In this document: positions 12,913-24,388 of the stretch, piece by piece
How the letters are laid out: each line of letters opens with the position of its first letter
How positions within the stretch are numbered: the first letter of the stretch is position 1
Assembly (NCBI GenBank): GCA_036971475.1
Contig: JBAIZL010000001.1
Coordinates: forward strand, 139,718,192 to 139,782,191
DNA from: Prosapia bicincta
Lineage: Eukaryota; Arthropoda; Insecta; Hemiptera; Cercopidae
Direction of reading: 5' to 3'
Length of the DNA stretch: 64,000 nt
Position numbers and translations under genes: made by a program
Notes under the pieces: model-generated
What the model saw: the letters and a program-made list of their open reading frames with translations, nothing else
Told to the model about the DNA's origin: nothing
Databases searched by the model: none

Positions 12913-13797
12913 GTTAATATTGTTTTAAACATCTGTTTATTCCTAAAACATTGAATTTTACAAAAATTTGTTTGAAGATTCTAGAACTTGCAACAAGTAG
13001 CCTATTATGAGGTTATTAAACAGTCTAAAGATAAATGAAAACAAGTTTTAAAAAGGAAATAATAAATCGGTTCTCGTTTACAATCAATCAATCGTTCACT
13101 TTGTTCTTCATACGTGAGAAAGTATAAAAAACTTATAAATTGTTCACCAGGGGCGTGGTTTTGTTACCACAGTTGAGAGTGAGTGTGGCCAGTCGTGCGT
13201 GTAGCAGCAATCACCTGGCCGGCGCTGGTGTAATGATCTCGGCTAATTAATGTAGACGAAAATATACGGCACTGGTATTATACAATCCGGATATACAATG
13301 AGTGGCGCTGAGACACAGATTCTTGTTGCGATTGAGTCAGACAGAACAGATGACTATTCGACTCAAAGTTAACCTCACTACAGTTAAACGATAAACAGTG
13401 ATGGCATTTGTTATAGGCCTATCCATAATTTTGTTAGTAAAAGCCAAAATGTTATTTTTACAAGTATCTAGAATCTAGGTATGTTATTTAAAATTTATAA
13501 TAACAAAAAATGGCTACTAAATATAAGAAGAATAGAAATTGAAGATATAAGAATATAAAAATGTTACAACAATTAACAAAGGAAGAAGCTAGTTAAAAAG
13601 TGGAAAACATAGAAATACTTATTTTAAAACATTTAAATAAAGTTTAAAATCAATGCTACTGCCAATGGTAGTGGTGCCGTTTTATTTCCCCTAAAAACTC
13701 TTTCTAATCATCGCAAGAAACATGATTGTGATGGTAGTTTTAAAAAAGTGGCAAAAATTAGGATCATCGTATAACATTAAAAAAAATGCACGTTATT

Positions 13798-14222
13798 CAG
13801 GGAATTCCTGAAAAGTTGTTCCTAAAACGAACAATTAAAAACGTAATGTTATATACACGTTTGACTATAATATTAAAATAAAAATAAAAACAAAATGTTC
13901 AATTTTTAAAAACAATCAGTTTAGTTCATCAGTTCTTTTTTTAAAGTACATTTTTAGTGAAAAAAATTGAATATAATGATTCGTAAGCATCATTTCTATT
14001 TTTTGTATAAAAAATTAGAACAAAAAAAGGAGATATGCCACCTGATAAATAAAGAATCAGTAAAAGATGCAACAAAAGAAACTGAAAGCTAGAAACTCTA
14101 GCAGATATAGAAATGATTAAGAGAGAACCAGAACTTAGAGTAAAGAGAGAACTGACTTATTCTAACTCAAGATTAGTTTCACAATGTTTACTTGATATTG
14201 AATTTTGTAAATTACCTTAAGG
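13798..14222 (+). repeat. dispersed repeat, partner at 19286-19574
   Basis: Shares a colinear series of blocks with 19286-19574 in the same orientation: CCTAAAACGAACAA, AAAACAATCAGTT, GCTAGAAACTCTA, TTCTAACTCAA, ACAATGTTTACTTGAT and TTTTGTAAATTAC. The copy here is longer and appears less deleted. No ORF is preserved. The class is unknown. Confidence 0.65.
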
Positions 14223-14334
14223 GTGAAATTATAGAACAAACATTAAGTGTTTAGTTAATAACGCTACGAGAGACCAAACGTGCTGTGTCTTGTTACAAAA
14301 TAATTTAATAAAAAACGCCAACTGACAACTAATT

Positions 14335-14410
14335 TATTTTTTAAACGTGTTTCGATGACAAAGTGATCACCCTCAGTGAGTTTAACTTACACAACGTCTA
14401 AACTATACCC
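14335..14410 (-). mobile_element. PLE-like 3' tail with hammerhead-like module
   Basis: On the minus strand it reads CTCACTGAGGGTGATCACTT, then TGTCATCGAAACACGT: a CTGAG box, a short stem (GGTGA/TCATC) and a CGAAAC box. This order is that of hammerhead-like cores in Penelope-like element termini. The downstream text (minus) has GTTGGCGTTTTTTATTAA; a similar string follows the module at 41062-41110. Assignment to PLE is by resemblance only. Confidence 0.45.
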
Positions 14411-14621
14411 TATATAGTGATGTAACTTATAATTATAACTTACATAGTTATAAGTTATATAACTTATATAAGTTATAATCACTGATTATGATAACTTGTT
14501 ATTGAAACGTTTGAGAAAAAAATATTTATTATTACTTGGTGTTCGTATGCACCTAAGTGAATTTAGTTAAAAGTTATTTATTAATTTTGGCATAAAAGTG
14601 AAGGGCAACTGTTAGATAAAA

Positions 14622-14632
<11 letters not shown>

Positions 14633-14688
<56 letters not shown>
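14633..14688. repeat. (TA)n microsatellite, 56 bp
   Basis: Uninterrupted TA repeat abutting the left arm of the PLE-tail module at 14688. Confidence 0.95.
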
Positions 14689-14691
<3 letters not shown>

Positions 14692-14839
14692 AACTAAGTC
14701 AAAATACAAATACAAGAATTATAATTGAATTTACAATTCAAGGCTTTTCGTTGGCTAACAGTACCAACATCATCAGGAATATTAAACTTGTATTTGTATT
14801 TTGACTTAGTTCTTTATTAATACACAAGAATACATATTG

Positions 14840-14841
<2 letters not shown>
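14688..14841 (-). mobile_element. PLE-like tail module with 29-bp perfect inverted repeats between TA arrays
   Basis: Two arms, 14688-14716 and 14787-14815, are exact reverse complements over 29 bp (core ACTAAGTCAAAATACAAATA). Between them the minus strand reads CCTGATGATGTTGGTACTGT, TAGCCAACGAAAAGC, then a hairpin (TTGAATT-GTA-AATTCAA): a hammerhead-like box order with a GTTGG/CCAAC stem. TA microsatellites border both sides. The same tail, including the outer CGCAATATGTATTCTTGTGT, is found at 29828-29950 and in part at 30268-30364. It is most simply a solo PLE terminus with an extra inverted end. Confidence 0.55.
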
Positions 14842-14926
<85 letters not shown>

Positions 14927-14942
14927 GTTTGTGTGTGTGTGT

Positions 14943-14976
<34 letters not shown>
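14842..14976. repeat. compound (TA)n(TG)n microsatellite
   Basis: TA repeats (14842-14895) pass directly into TG repeats with one TTTTGTTT interruption, ending at about 14976. ORFs on both strands are repeat translations. It ends about 64 bp before the last coding exon. Confidence 0.95.
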
Positions 14977-15040
14977 CACTAATGACACCACTGTACAGTA
15001 TTATATTTTAATTAACACTTTTCTTATTGTCTGATTGCAG

Positions 15041-15078
15041 CTGGAGGACACGGACCCTTCCCCGGCTTCAACTGGTAG
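15041..15078 (+). CDS. small secreted Gly/Pro-rich protein, terminal coding exon
   Basis: After acceptor TGATTGCAG the exon completes an Ala codon and encodes GGHGPFPGFNW followed by TAG (15076-15078). With the other two exons this gives 84 visible residues: the rest of a signal peptide and a mature part of about 69 residues, rich in Gly and Pro, without Cys, ending in an aromatic FNW. The frame closes exactly with the phase left by exon 7145-7249, which is strong support for the three-exon model. Role unknown; probably secreted. The short coding part followed by a 3' UTR with a good poly(A) signal fits a final exon. Confidence 0.75.
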
Positions 15079-15450
15079 ACCTGGCGCGCCCTTCTGACAT
15101 TGCTGTTGTGATACTAGTGTAAACGTAGCCGTAGCAACCAATAGCAACACAGGATCTCAACAGCTCCTGTACCTCCTACCTCCAATTTAATTTATTGCAC
15201 AAACTCACAAAACCCGTTCATTCTTTACTGGTCAACATTGATTTAAATTGTACATAAGTAGGCATTCCTCATTGAATCAATGTTTGACTATTCCGGGCGT
15301 CTAGTCAGCTTGGATTCTGTAAACCTCGGGACCATTTTCCGACCGTATTTTCACATAGTACCGACCAGTTACCAAAACCCTCTGGCTAAGAACTCACACT
15401 TAGGAAATTTTGTAAATATGAATAAATGCGCGAATGTTCTGTGTGCTTGT
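15079..15450 (+). other. 3' UTR of the small secreted-protein gene
   Basis: Non-coding stretch from the TAG to the predicted cleavage region. It is more GC-balanced than the introns and has no repeat. A 63-codon frame starting at 15280 lies within it and has no recognisable domain; I do not call it. Confidence 0.6.
15421..15426 (+). terminator. poly(A) signal AATAAA
   Basis: AATAAA about 345 nt after the stop codon, followed within 20 nt by a GT-rich TTCTGTGTGCTTGT stretch suitable as a downstream element. Cleavage would be expected near 15440. Confidence 0.65.
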
Positions 15451-16429
15451 ATAAGCGACTGTATTTATTAATTTATAAGAATTGTTTTTTTTAGTATTTC
15501 TTGTGTGTTATTTATTTATTATATTGTATGTAAAAATGGTGAGATTAAATAATTAGATGGAAATTAGTACTATAAAAATATCTCTTTATTAATAACTCTT
15601 TACTATGATAACCTTAAAACTCTGCGCGTAGATCCTCTTTGGTACTTACAAGTGAAATCATAAAAGTTCTACCTCAATCTACTTCAAGTTAGGGAATCGC
15701 ATCCTCTAAGCTCCTTCCAAATTTCTCACGTTGTTTTAAACCTTTGCCTCATCCACGTCAGTTTCAACGAACTTTGTCCAGTCTAATCAGACTCACAGTA
15801 TCAATATACCTGCTGAGATGCTACCCCCATATTTGTCCTTCCTCTCCCAATTCCCCACCCCAATTCATCCCTAGTAGTCTTCCACAGCCTCCCACAGAAT
15901 TCAGAGATTTGCAAGGCAGAGTAGGAGCTATATGGAAAGCAAAGTTTTTTTTGCTGCAATTAAGACGGTTCCTATTTATCATTTTGCTTTCTGAGGGCAG
16001 TCACAAATGTCACACTTGTTCCAGTGAACGACTTGATAGACACCGACTAGTACGGCTGATGATGTTGCTTTGGATCCAGGTCCGAAGGTTTAGTGCGCTT
16101 AAGTCTGCGTACTAGCTGTAGAACTGTGGATCAGCCGTAGAGCTGTGGGGACTTTATGAATCGCTGCTGCAGCAGTGGGCTCCTCTCTCACTTTCGAGTT
16201 TCGGAAGTACTACGGAACCATCAGTATAGCCCTCAACATTGTTTTTCTTAATGCGCTCGATAACTTGCAGATTACTGCTCTTGATACATTCTAAAAGTGG
16301 CTACCCGTATGTCCCTCAACAATTTATAGTACGGACTCAATACAGAATACCTATAAATCTCGCTAGCCTTCTGTACTAGATATCCAGTTGATCTTTTTTC
16401 ACGAAGGATTTTCAGTAATAGCAAAGAAG
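15451..16429. other. intergenic, no supported gene
   Basis: A 123-codon frame (15744-16115, +) has no recognisable domain and unremarkable composition. Near 16060 a GCTGATGATG...GTCCGAAGG string weakly resembles the PLE-tail box order; too uncertain to call separately. Confidence 0.4.
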
Positions 16430-17960
16430 GAGCTCTGTGAAAGAGGAAGCAGGAGCTCTGAGTAAGGTGAAGCAGGAGCTCTGAGTAAGACGAAATAGGA
16501 GCTCTGAATAAGGCGAAGTAGGGACTATGCGCAAGAGAGAATATGAGCACTGTGAGCGCTGGGAAGAGGTAGAGAATAAATTATCAAATATTTCAGTAAA
16601 ATAATAATAATAATAGAAATGAATAGGCTCAGAATGTAAATAAATAGGAAAGGAATAAAAAATAGGATGAAATTGTAATAACACATATTTAAGTAAAATC
16701 ACATAATTAAAAAATAAAGGAGAGGAATATGAGGGTGAAAACGCATAGTTTGTGAGTGTGTGTGTGTGTGTGTGTGTCTTACTCTGCTTTGCATAAACTC
16801 CTGTTCTTCTCACTTATCCAGAACTCCTACTCTGCCTCCTACGCCAGTGTAAGGTAGAGTAGGATCTCTGAGCAAGGCAAGGTAGGAGGTCTGAGGGAGG
16901 AAGAGTAGAGGCTATGAGCAAGGGGAAGTAAATGGTCCCTTAGAGTAAGGCGAAGTAGGGGTTATGCAAAGTAAAGTAGGAGCTGTGAGCAAGGCGAAGT
17001 AGGGGCTATGCGAAAGAAATAATACGAAAACTGTGAAGAGTAGGAGCTCTGTGAAAGGTAGAGATGGCAGAGTTCTTACTCTGCCTTGCATAAAACTCCT
17101 CCTCTTCTTACTTATCCAGAACTCCTACTCTGCCTGGCTTCAAGCTCCTATTCTACTTCTGTGTAAGGTAGAGTAGGATTTCTGAGCAAGACAAGGTAGG
17201 AGCTCTGAGGAAGGCATAGTAGGGGCTGTGAGCAGGCTAAGTATAGAGCCCCTTAGAGTAAGGCGAAGTAGGGGTTATGCGCAATGTGAAGTATGAACTG
17301 TGAGTAAGGCGATGTAGGGCTATGCGCAAGAGGAGGTCTGTAGAAGGTAGAGATGGCAGAATTCTCACTCTGCCTTGAATAAAACTCCTCCTCTTCTCAC
17401 CTATCCAGAACTCTTACTCTGCCTTGCTTAGAGTTCCTATTCTACTTCTGTGTAAAGACGACTAGGATCTCTGAGGAAGGCAAGGGAGGCGCCCTTAAGA
17501 AGGTGAAGTAGGAGCTGTGAGCAAAGGAAAGTAGGGGCTGTAAGCAAAGCGAAGTAGGAGCTGTTAGCAAGGCGAGGTAGGAGCTCTATGTAAGGCGAAG
17601 TAGGAGCTGTGAGCAAGGCGAAGTAGGATCTCTGAGCAAGGCGAAGTAGGGGCTATGCCCAATGCGAAGTAGGGGCTATGCAAGAGGCGAAATAGGGGTT
17701 AGGCTCAAGAGATAATAGGAGCACTGTGAACGCTGGTGAAAAGGAGGAGCTCTGTGAAAGGTAGAGATGGCCGAAGTCTTACATGGTTCTGCCTTGCATA
17801 AAACTTCCCACCTATCCAGAGCTTCTACTCTGCCTTACGAAAAGAGCCCTTTCTCTTACTACTTTTCCAAAACTCCTACTGTGCCTTGCATAATAAGACT
17901 TCAGTGCAAGGCAAAATAAGATCTGTGCTCAAGGCAAAGCAGGTGCTCTGTGCAATGCGA
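16430..17960. repeat. degenerate ~25-bp minisatellite (AGGAGCTCTGAGCAAGGCGA type), partly in both orientations
   Basis: Dozens of diverged copies of units such as AAGTAGGAGCTGTGAGCAAG and AAGTAGGGGCTATGCGCAAG. Blocks in the opposite sense (ACTCCTACTCTGCCTTGC) recur near 16800, 17070, 17375 and 17790, giving a longer ~290-bp periodicity. Guanine-rich on the + strand, unlike its surroundings. The 95-bp/TG-repeat segment at 16583-16775 sits inside it. Confidence 0.75.
16583..16775 (+). repeat. second copy of the 7963-8150 segment
   Basis: From ATTTCAGTAAAATAATAATA through AAACGCATAGTTTGTGAGTG and into a TG repeat, this matches 7963-8150 with only a few differences, including a ~10-bp indel at ATATGATTTTAAAATCATAT. 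It shows that part of the intronic array was copied about 8.6 kb downstream. Confidence 0.85.
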
Positions 17961-19285
17961 AGCGACGACAATTTGCTAATACAAGTATGTATAATACGGT
18001 CCTGTGTGTTACTGCTTTAGTTTATTCGTAAACAAGTTAACATGCGGTCTACAACGAACATTCCTTTCTTATTGCCAACTTCTAACTTCTATTTACGTAT
18101 ACGTTGTGCGTTTACTTGATTATCTTGACTTCCATTTCACAATGGATTTCCATAGATCCACAAATGTTTCTAATAAAGCCTGAAACGTGTCAATACGCAT
18201 GGAGTAGATGCAGCACATTGCCATCAGCATATGCAGACAACTGAAAGACTATGAAACAAGACACAAAAAGACTAAAGGGAAGTAACCACACATAAGGCCT
18301 ACTTGAAGAAGCGTATAATGTTAGGAATACGTTTACTACGGAAGTACTTACGAATTCCTGTCCTGAAGCGTCTCTCTTATCTTTGTTTCAGATACTATAT
18401 GTTTTAAAGAAAACCGTATTCTATTCAACGATTCAACTCCGATTAAATAATCTATCGTCAAGTATTTTATATTTCCATAATATTACACTAATCTGTTTGT
18501 TTAGAACAAGGCTTACATTATGCAAATGTTTACTCCCCGAGAGTTATTAATCGATAATCGAATTGGTCAAACTGTTCTCGATATAATTAAAAGTGAAAGG
18601 AAACTTTTCCTAATCCATAACTCTGCCTTCATGATTACTTCCTGAACAGATTCTGTAGTGTTCGATATTAATTTTGTAATTAAGTAAACATTTGTTTAAA
18701 TACAGAAGGCAGTGGGGATTCCTATTGTTTGCTTCCATCCGTGCATGGATAATTTATTAGGATACTGATGTTCTGTTTAAATAAAATTCAGAGTGCGTTG
18801 GCGTAAAAGGCCACCCTTCTCCTATAACTTGCTTCGTACTTATTTTCCCAGTTTATATATTAATAAATAGGAGGGCTGTTAGTGTTATAACCAAGTTTGG
18901 CAATTATAAACATGATTATGCTTTGTATTTCGTACGCGTATAAAACTTCACCGTAATTGCGAGTTACACGTATTGTTTATGGCAGGACTAAAATTGGCTC
19001 ATTTCACCTCGTGAACAGGATTTGACAGAATTGTGGACCAAGGTACAACATGCCTGACTCTCTTGTCGCCTACGAAGCATAGAGAAGTGCCTATTTCAGC
19101 ACCCTCATGTTCTTACATATCAGGGGAAGAGAGGCCCGAAGTAGAGGCTTTTAGGTCGGAGCAAACGATGTGCGGAAAATATAAACTGAACTGTGTTTAA
19201 ATCTTCCGACCTGACAAATAGTTTTCCTGTAGATTATTTCACATGGGGTGATCCCTAGGTTTCACGAAGCATAAAACGTTTCATT
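17961..19285. other. no supported feature
   Basis: AT-rich single-copy-looking DNA. I see no ORF of interest, repeat array or transposon end. Confidence 0.4.
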
Positions 19286-19574
19286 TCCTAAAACGAACAA
19301 ATAAAAACGTGAGATTATACATACTTAATCTTACGTTTGACTTTATTATTAAATAAATAATTAAAAACAATCAGTTCAGTTTTTAGTTCTTTTATTAGTG
19401 AAAACAATGACTTCCAAGTCATTATTTCTATTTTTGAAACTGAATGCTAGAAACTCTAATAGCTAGATGTGATTAAGGGGGATCCAAAACTTAGTTTAAA
19501 CAGAGAATTCTTGTTCTAACTCAAAACTAGTTTAACAATGTTTACGTGATGTTAAAATTTTGTAAATTACAATA
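19286..19574 (+). repeat. dispersed repeat, partner at 13798-14222
   Basis: A shorter, internally deleted relative of the 13798 copy in the same orientation. The homology stops at TTTTGTAAATTAC, only ~27 bp before the 40-bp satellite begins, so the satellite lies immediately beside the end of this element. Confidence 0.65.
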
Positions 19575-19600
19575 CAAAAACATACAAAACGGGATTTAAA

Positions 19601-20885
19601 GAAACAAAATCAGTGGGAGATATGGCTTAGGTTAGCTAAAGAAACAAAATCAGTGGGAGATATGGCTTAAGTTAGCTATAGAAACAAAATCAGTGTGAGA
19701 TATGGCTTAGGTTAGGTAAAGAAACAAAATCAGTGGGAGATATGGCTTACGTTAGCTAAAGAAACAAAATCAGTGGGAGATATGGCTTAGGTTAGCTAAA
19801 GAAACAAAATCAGTGGGAGATATGGCTTAAGTTAGCTAAAGAAACAAAATCAGTGTGAGATATGGTTTAGGTTAGCTAAAGAAACAAAATCAGTGGGAGA
19901 TATGGCTTAGGTTAGCTAAAGAAACAAAATCAGTGGGAGATATGGCTTAAGTTAGCTAAAGAAACAAAATCAGTGTGAGATATGGCTTAGGTTAGCTAAA
20001 GAAACAAAATCAGTGGGAGATATGGCTTAGGTTAGCTAAAGAAACAAAATCAGTGGGAGATATGGCTTAGGTTAGCTAAAGAAACAAAATCAGTGGGAGA
20101 TATGGCTTAAGTTAGCTAAAGAAACAAAATCAGTGTGAGATATGGTTTAGGTTAGCTAAAGAAACAAAATCAGTGGGAGATATGGCTTAGGTTAGCTAAA
20201 GAAACAAAATCAGTGGGAGATATGGCTTAGGTTAGCTAAAGAAACAAAATCAGTGGGAGATATGGCTTAGGTTAGCTAAAGAAACAAAATCAGTGGGAGA
20301 TATGGCTTAGATTAGCTAAAGAAACAAAATCAGTGGGAGATATAGCTTAAGTTAGCTAAAGAAACAAAATCAGTGGGAGATATGGCTTAGGTTAGCTAAA
20401 GAAACAAAATCAGTGGGAGATATAGCTTAGGTTAGCTAAAGAAACAAAATCAGTGTGAGATATGGCTTAGGTTAGCTAAAGAAACAAAATCAGTGGGAGA
20501 TATGGCTTACGTTAGCTAAAGAAACAAAATCAGTGGGAGATATGGCTTAGGTTAGCTAAAGAAACAAAATCAGTGGGAGATATGGCTTAGGTTAGCTAAA
20601 GAAACAAAATCAGTGGGAGATATGGCTTAGGTTAGCTAAAGAAACAAAATCAGTGGGAGATATAGCTTAGGTTAGCTAAAGAAACAAAATCAGTGGGAGA
20701 TATGGCTTAAGTTAGCTAAAGAAACAAAATCAGTGGGAGATATGGCTTAAGTTAGCTAAAGAAACAAAATCAGTGGGAGATATGGCTTAAGTTAGCTAAA
20801 GAAACAAAATCAGTGGGAGATATGGCTTAGGTTAGCTAAAGAAACAAAATCAGTGGGAGATATGGCTTAGGTTAGCTAAAGAAAC
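19601..20885. repeat. 40-bp satellite, 32 copies
   Basis: Consensus unit: GAAACAAAATCAGTGGGAGA followed by TATGGCTTAGGTTAGCTAAA. I count 32 full units in exact 40-bp register plus a five-base stub (GAAAC). Variation is confined to a few sites: GTGGGAG/GTGTGAG, CTTAG/CTTAA/CTTAC, GGCTT/GGTTT and TATGG/TATAG. GTGTGAG units often recur every three or four units (units 3, 7, 10, 14, 22), so a partial higher-order pattern exists. Part of the unit, TTAGGTTAG, resembles the insect telomere motif. Confidence 0.95.
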
Positions 20886-20999
20886 TAACCGTAAAGACTT
20901 AAGAGTAGCCGCAACAACTCATTGACAGATTGAAAGATAAGACATTAAAACCATAAAACTGTATCAGGAATAGGGTTGATTAGAAAGAAGTTCCTCTTG

Positions 21000-21440
21000 T
21001 ATGCAGGCCCCCCCTAGAGAAATGTCGGGCCTGGGCCAAAATTGAGCACGGGCCCTTTGATTAGTTCCAACATAGGCTTATACAACCCTATGTTTTGCAT
21101 GACATTATACATAAATTATTATTTCCGTGTTAAAAACCTACTAGGCCTACTGAATCTAATCTGTATATGTTTAGTTTTATTGAAATAAACTGACCTTCGT
21201 TTACAGCAACAAAGACATTACATTTTGTCTGAATAGAACATTTCGTTTAATGAGTATTACTTTGCCAATAACAGCTTTAACAATTATACATTTTACTTTT
21301 TCTTTCTTTATTGATCTAATGTTTTATTTTTTTTTATAGATTTCGCCACATAAGTAATTATTTTCAGCGGTAAAAAACCACCAAACCGGCCGGACCCCTC
21401 CAAAGCCCGGGCCTCTGGGCATTTGCCAACTTGCCCCCTC
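21000..21440. mobile_element. possible degraded DNA element with GC-rich ends
   Basis: GC-rich edges (CAGGCCCCCCCTAGAGAAAT at 21004; the minus-strand end CAGAGGGGGCAAGTTGGCAA at 21442) flank an AT-rich interior. The ends are only roughly similar and I found no clear target duplication, so the call is weak. Confidence 0.25.
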
Positions 21441-21724
21441 TGAAATGTACAACGTTAGGTAGATTTAACGATAGGTCTTTCTTTTTGAAAAAATTCAGTA
21501 TAATTAATTACATAGATAATTTTTATTATAAATATTGAACTAAAAAACATAAACGTATTTATCAATTGAGTAAGAATACATACAAGGGATTAGAATTATT
21601 TAAATTAAATAGTTGTTAGTTAAAACTCTCAATATACTTATCTTCACTTTTGATAGGGATATTTGCATGCATTTGAGTACACTTTCCACTTTTAGGAGTA
21701 CGCTCTCTTTTTGAGTATAGTTTA

Positions 21725-21780
21725 AAATTTTGAGAATGGAGTTAATCCGAAACGCGTCAACAAAGAAAATATTTTAAAGC
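21725..21780 (+). mobile_element. PLE-like tail fragment
   Basis: TTTTGAGAATGGAGTTAATC then CGAAACGCGTCAAC: the same box order as other tails in the window (TGARAATG, short stem, CGAAACGCG). Isolated; no adjacent PLE coding sequence. Confidence 0.4.
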
Positions 21781-24388
21781 TGTGATAGACGGAAAATGTA
21801 CTCAAATGTATAAAATTATTAGTTAAGCTTTGTAAAATGTAAAGAATATTAATACAATACTTACATAAAATGTTTAGTTTGACCTAAACGTAGAAAGGTA
21901 AATGCTCTTATCTTGTTTTACACTGTTTATTATTATGTACTTTAATGATGAAAATGAAACAGTAAAATATTTTGCATTATTACGTTTATATAAAGGTGAA
22001 TAGGTCAGAATATAAAATTAAATATTTTTTAATCCTTAAAATAAAACCAGCAAGAAAAATACCAGAGAAGTCTAAAGGCAAAAGGAAGGACATGCTTTGA
22101 ATGACCCTTGATTAAATACTAATCGGAAATTTGAAAGGAATCCATCCAACGCAATCAGGAATAGGCGTGAATTCTTTGTAAATAAACGTTTCTATTACGT
22201 AAGATAAAAACCTGTTCCAAACATTTCTTGGTTAAAATACATATTGAATCCAAATTTAATTCCTTCCATTTCAGGACAATAAAAGTTATGAAATCAGTAG
22301 CTCATTGGATACACTATAAATTCATATAAATATGTCAAAAATCAGCCGATAAACCCGCACCCTTTTATTGCATTTTACATTCAAATTTCCAAACTGTACC
22401 CGTTCGTATAGGGTCAAAACAAAGCCGCTTTTCAAAGTAACTAATTGAAAACAGCCATAACTGTCAGTAGGGTCGCCATTTTGAATTAATTCTGTCTGAG
22501 TTTATAGCGTAAGACATCAGGATAAATTAGGCCTTAGGATCATAACAGCGTCCGTATAGAATAGAAGGGTAGTTGTGCAAGGGTAGTGTACGTTTACAAC
22601 CATAGGGGATGATTAAACTGGCGCAAGAGTTTACTTGTACATTAGAATGCAAATTAATCAATAAATTTATTTATGGCTATTTTATTATCAAATTTAAATA
22701 TTTCACCTAAACGTTTGCGAAAACATTGCGCAATATTTCGTTAGTAAAAATGTATACCAAAAATTACCATTGGATATTTTGTAGCGTGCGAAAGTTTGAC
22801 ACACGTTTAGTTCTCTGACTTCTCTACGTAACTCAGTCTTTTTCTTGGTTTATGACGTGTTGGAAGGACTTCTTCTTCCTCTCATCCTTGATGACGTTTC
22901 TTCATTTAAATTTTCCCTCTTCTATTCAATTCGGACATAAGAATCCCCCAATATTTAGATTCTATGTATTTGTTACCCACGCTATACCAGTCTGTCTATC
23001 TTTCTTTCATGTTGTCTGCGATCTTCCACTCTTTTGTTTCCCCGAACTTGGTCTTCATACCTGAATACTTTCCTGACTCGTTGCATCTGGTTGTTGTTTG
23101 TTGAACCTAGTTAATTTTCCTTTCATTGCTTATTGCTTATTTCTTACATTTATAAATATACATATAATTAGGATATAAGGAATATATAGTTATTTAATTT
23201 AATTACATATTTTTGTTGACGCTTTAGCCATTCATAAATGTCTTGTAGCTGTTCTCAAACGTACCAACGTAGCAAACAAATAAATATTAATAACCAAATT
23301 GTTCATTTAATTTGTGTTTCGTTTGTTTCTTGTTCAAACCTTCACATTTATACGAAATACCCTCCGATCTAAAGCGTTTTACCGTTTTCCAGTTGATTGC
23401 CCACGTTTGGGCTACGTGCGACAGGATACGTTGTTTGGAAAGGGGTTTCTTATGTTTTAGAGGAAGTTTCTGAAGTTTTTTTCTGCTCATCATTATTTGT
23501 TCCTGTCATTCTATGATGCTCTCAAGGTCTAACAGGGTAGGTTTATGCCCGTCTAGGACCTAGTCCCATGTCTGAGGGTCGGCCCTTAGGTAAGGCCAAC
23601 CGAGGCTGGATATATGTACGATTGCATTACTTGGACTGAACGAATCAGACGAGGTATTTAATGGGCCGGAAAATCTGTTTTTTCGGAAGGTTTTACTGGT
23701 CCCGAGTAGTTTTGGAAAAGCGTTCGAAATCGTAGTGTCTGATTGGAGGATGTCTCGTACCAGGGGGGGGGGGGCAGTCAGCAGTCCATTCCTTACAGTG
23801 AGGTCACTGGTAGTACGGGACGTGGCACTAAGACAACCCCTCTCGTCTCAGGCTTGACGCTAGTCGACTTAGACTCTGGCAGAAGTAACGAATTTGAGGT
23901 TGAATTCGTGGGGTAATGGTTTCACTTTGTTTGACTGGAGGTTATCCCTACTAAGTACAATCTTTATGTTCTTTGGCGAGGACGTTTAGTCGCGAGACAT
24001 GCTTGTTACCTTTCTTACCTTCACCATCTTTCTTTCTTCTTCACTTTTCACCAAAACATACCGGCTTATATGTCATCCAAAGATGGCCTTTAGTGGTATC
24101 AGTCTTCGTTTAATCTCAGAAGTCGGATTAGGTAGTTTACATTTTACCACCTACCCTAAATAGATCTACTCTTCCACATACTCGAACATAGGGTTTATTA
24201 TTATAGCGGTCCGTGGCTCTTTTAGGTTTGTCATTTCTTTAGAATTTTGTTTATTTATTTGTAAGTAAAGATTGAGAATTATGTTAATGTTCTACTGTCA
24301 GGTACTCTCTGTTTTCATAGTCGTCACACGTTATTCAAGTCTACGTGTATTTATATTATTGTCTTTGTCTTGCATCTTCCCTTATTTA
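21781..24388. other. no supported gene
   Basis: Mostly AT-rich. The 23500-24010 part is more GC-balanced and includes a run of 12 G at 23763-23774, but I recognise no coding frame, transposon end or RNA gene in it. Confidence 0.35.

Larger units (their letters stand above)
7250..15040 (+). other. intron (7.79 kb) of the small secreted-protein gene
   Basis: GT-AG intron with donor GTAAGA and acceptor TCTGATTGCAG. It carries the 95-bp and 90-bp repeat arrays, a 56-bp duplication, TA arrays at 11674-11759, 14633-14688 and 14842-14895, dispersed repeats at 10510 and 13798, and PLE-tail modules at 14341 and 14688. Between these it is AT-rich with nothing I can name (for example 8160-9115, 9650-10500, 11760-12780, 12915-13795). 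Confidence 0.65.

Noticed and set aside
13180..13375. GC-richer patch with a 24-codon frame (MSGAETQILVAIESDRTDDY...)
   Set aside because: Too short, no donor that would extend it; intronic to the secreted-protein gene. Could be a promoter or exon but I cannot support it.
15744..16115. 123-codon ORF downstream of the secreted-protein gene
   Set aside because: No recognisable domain; lies in intergenic sequence beside a minisatellite; no supporting signals.
16412..16813. 133-codon minus-strand ORF
   Set aside because: Covers the 95-bp repeat copy, a TG repeat and minisatellite units; translated repeat.
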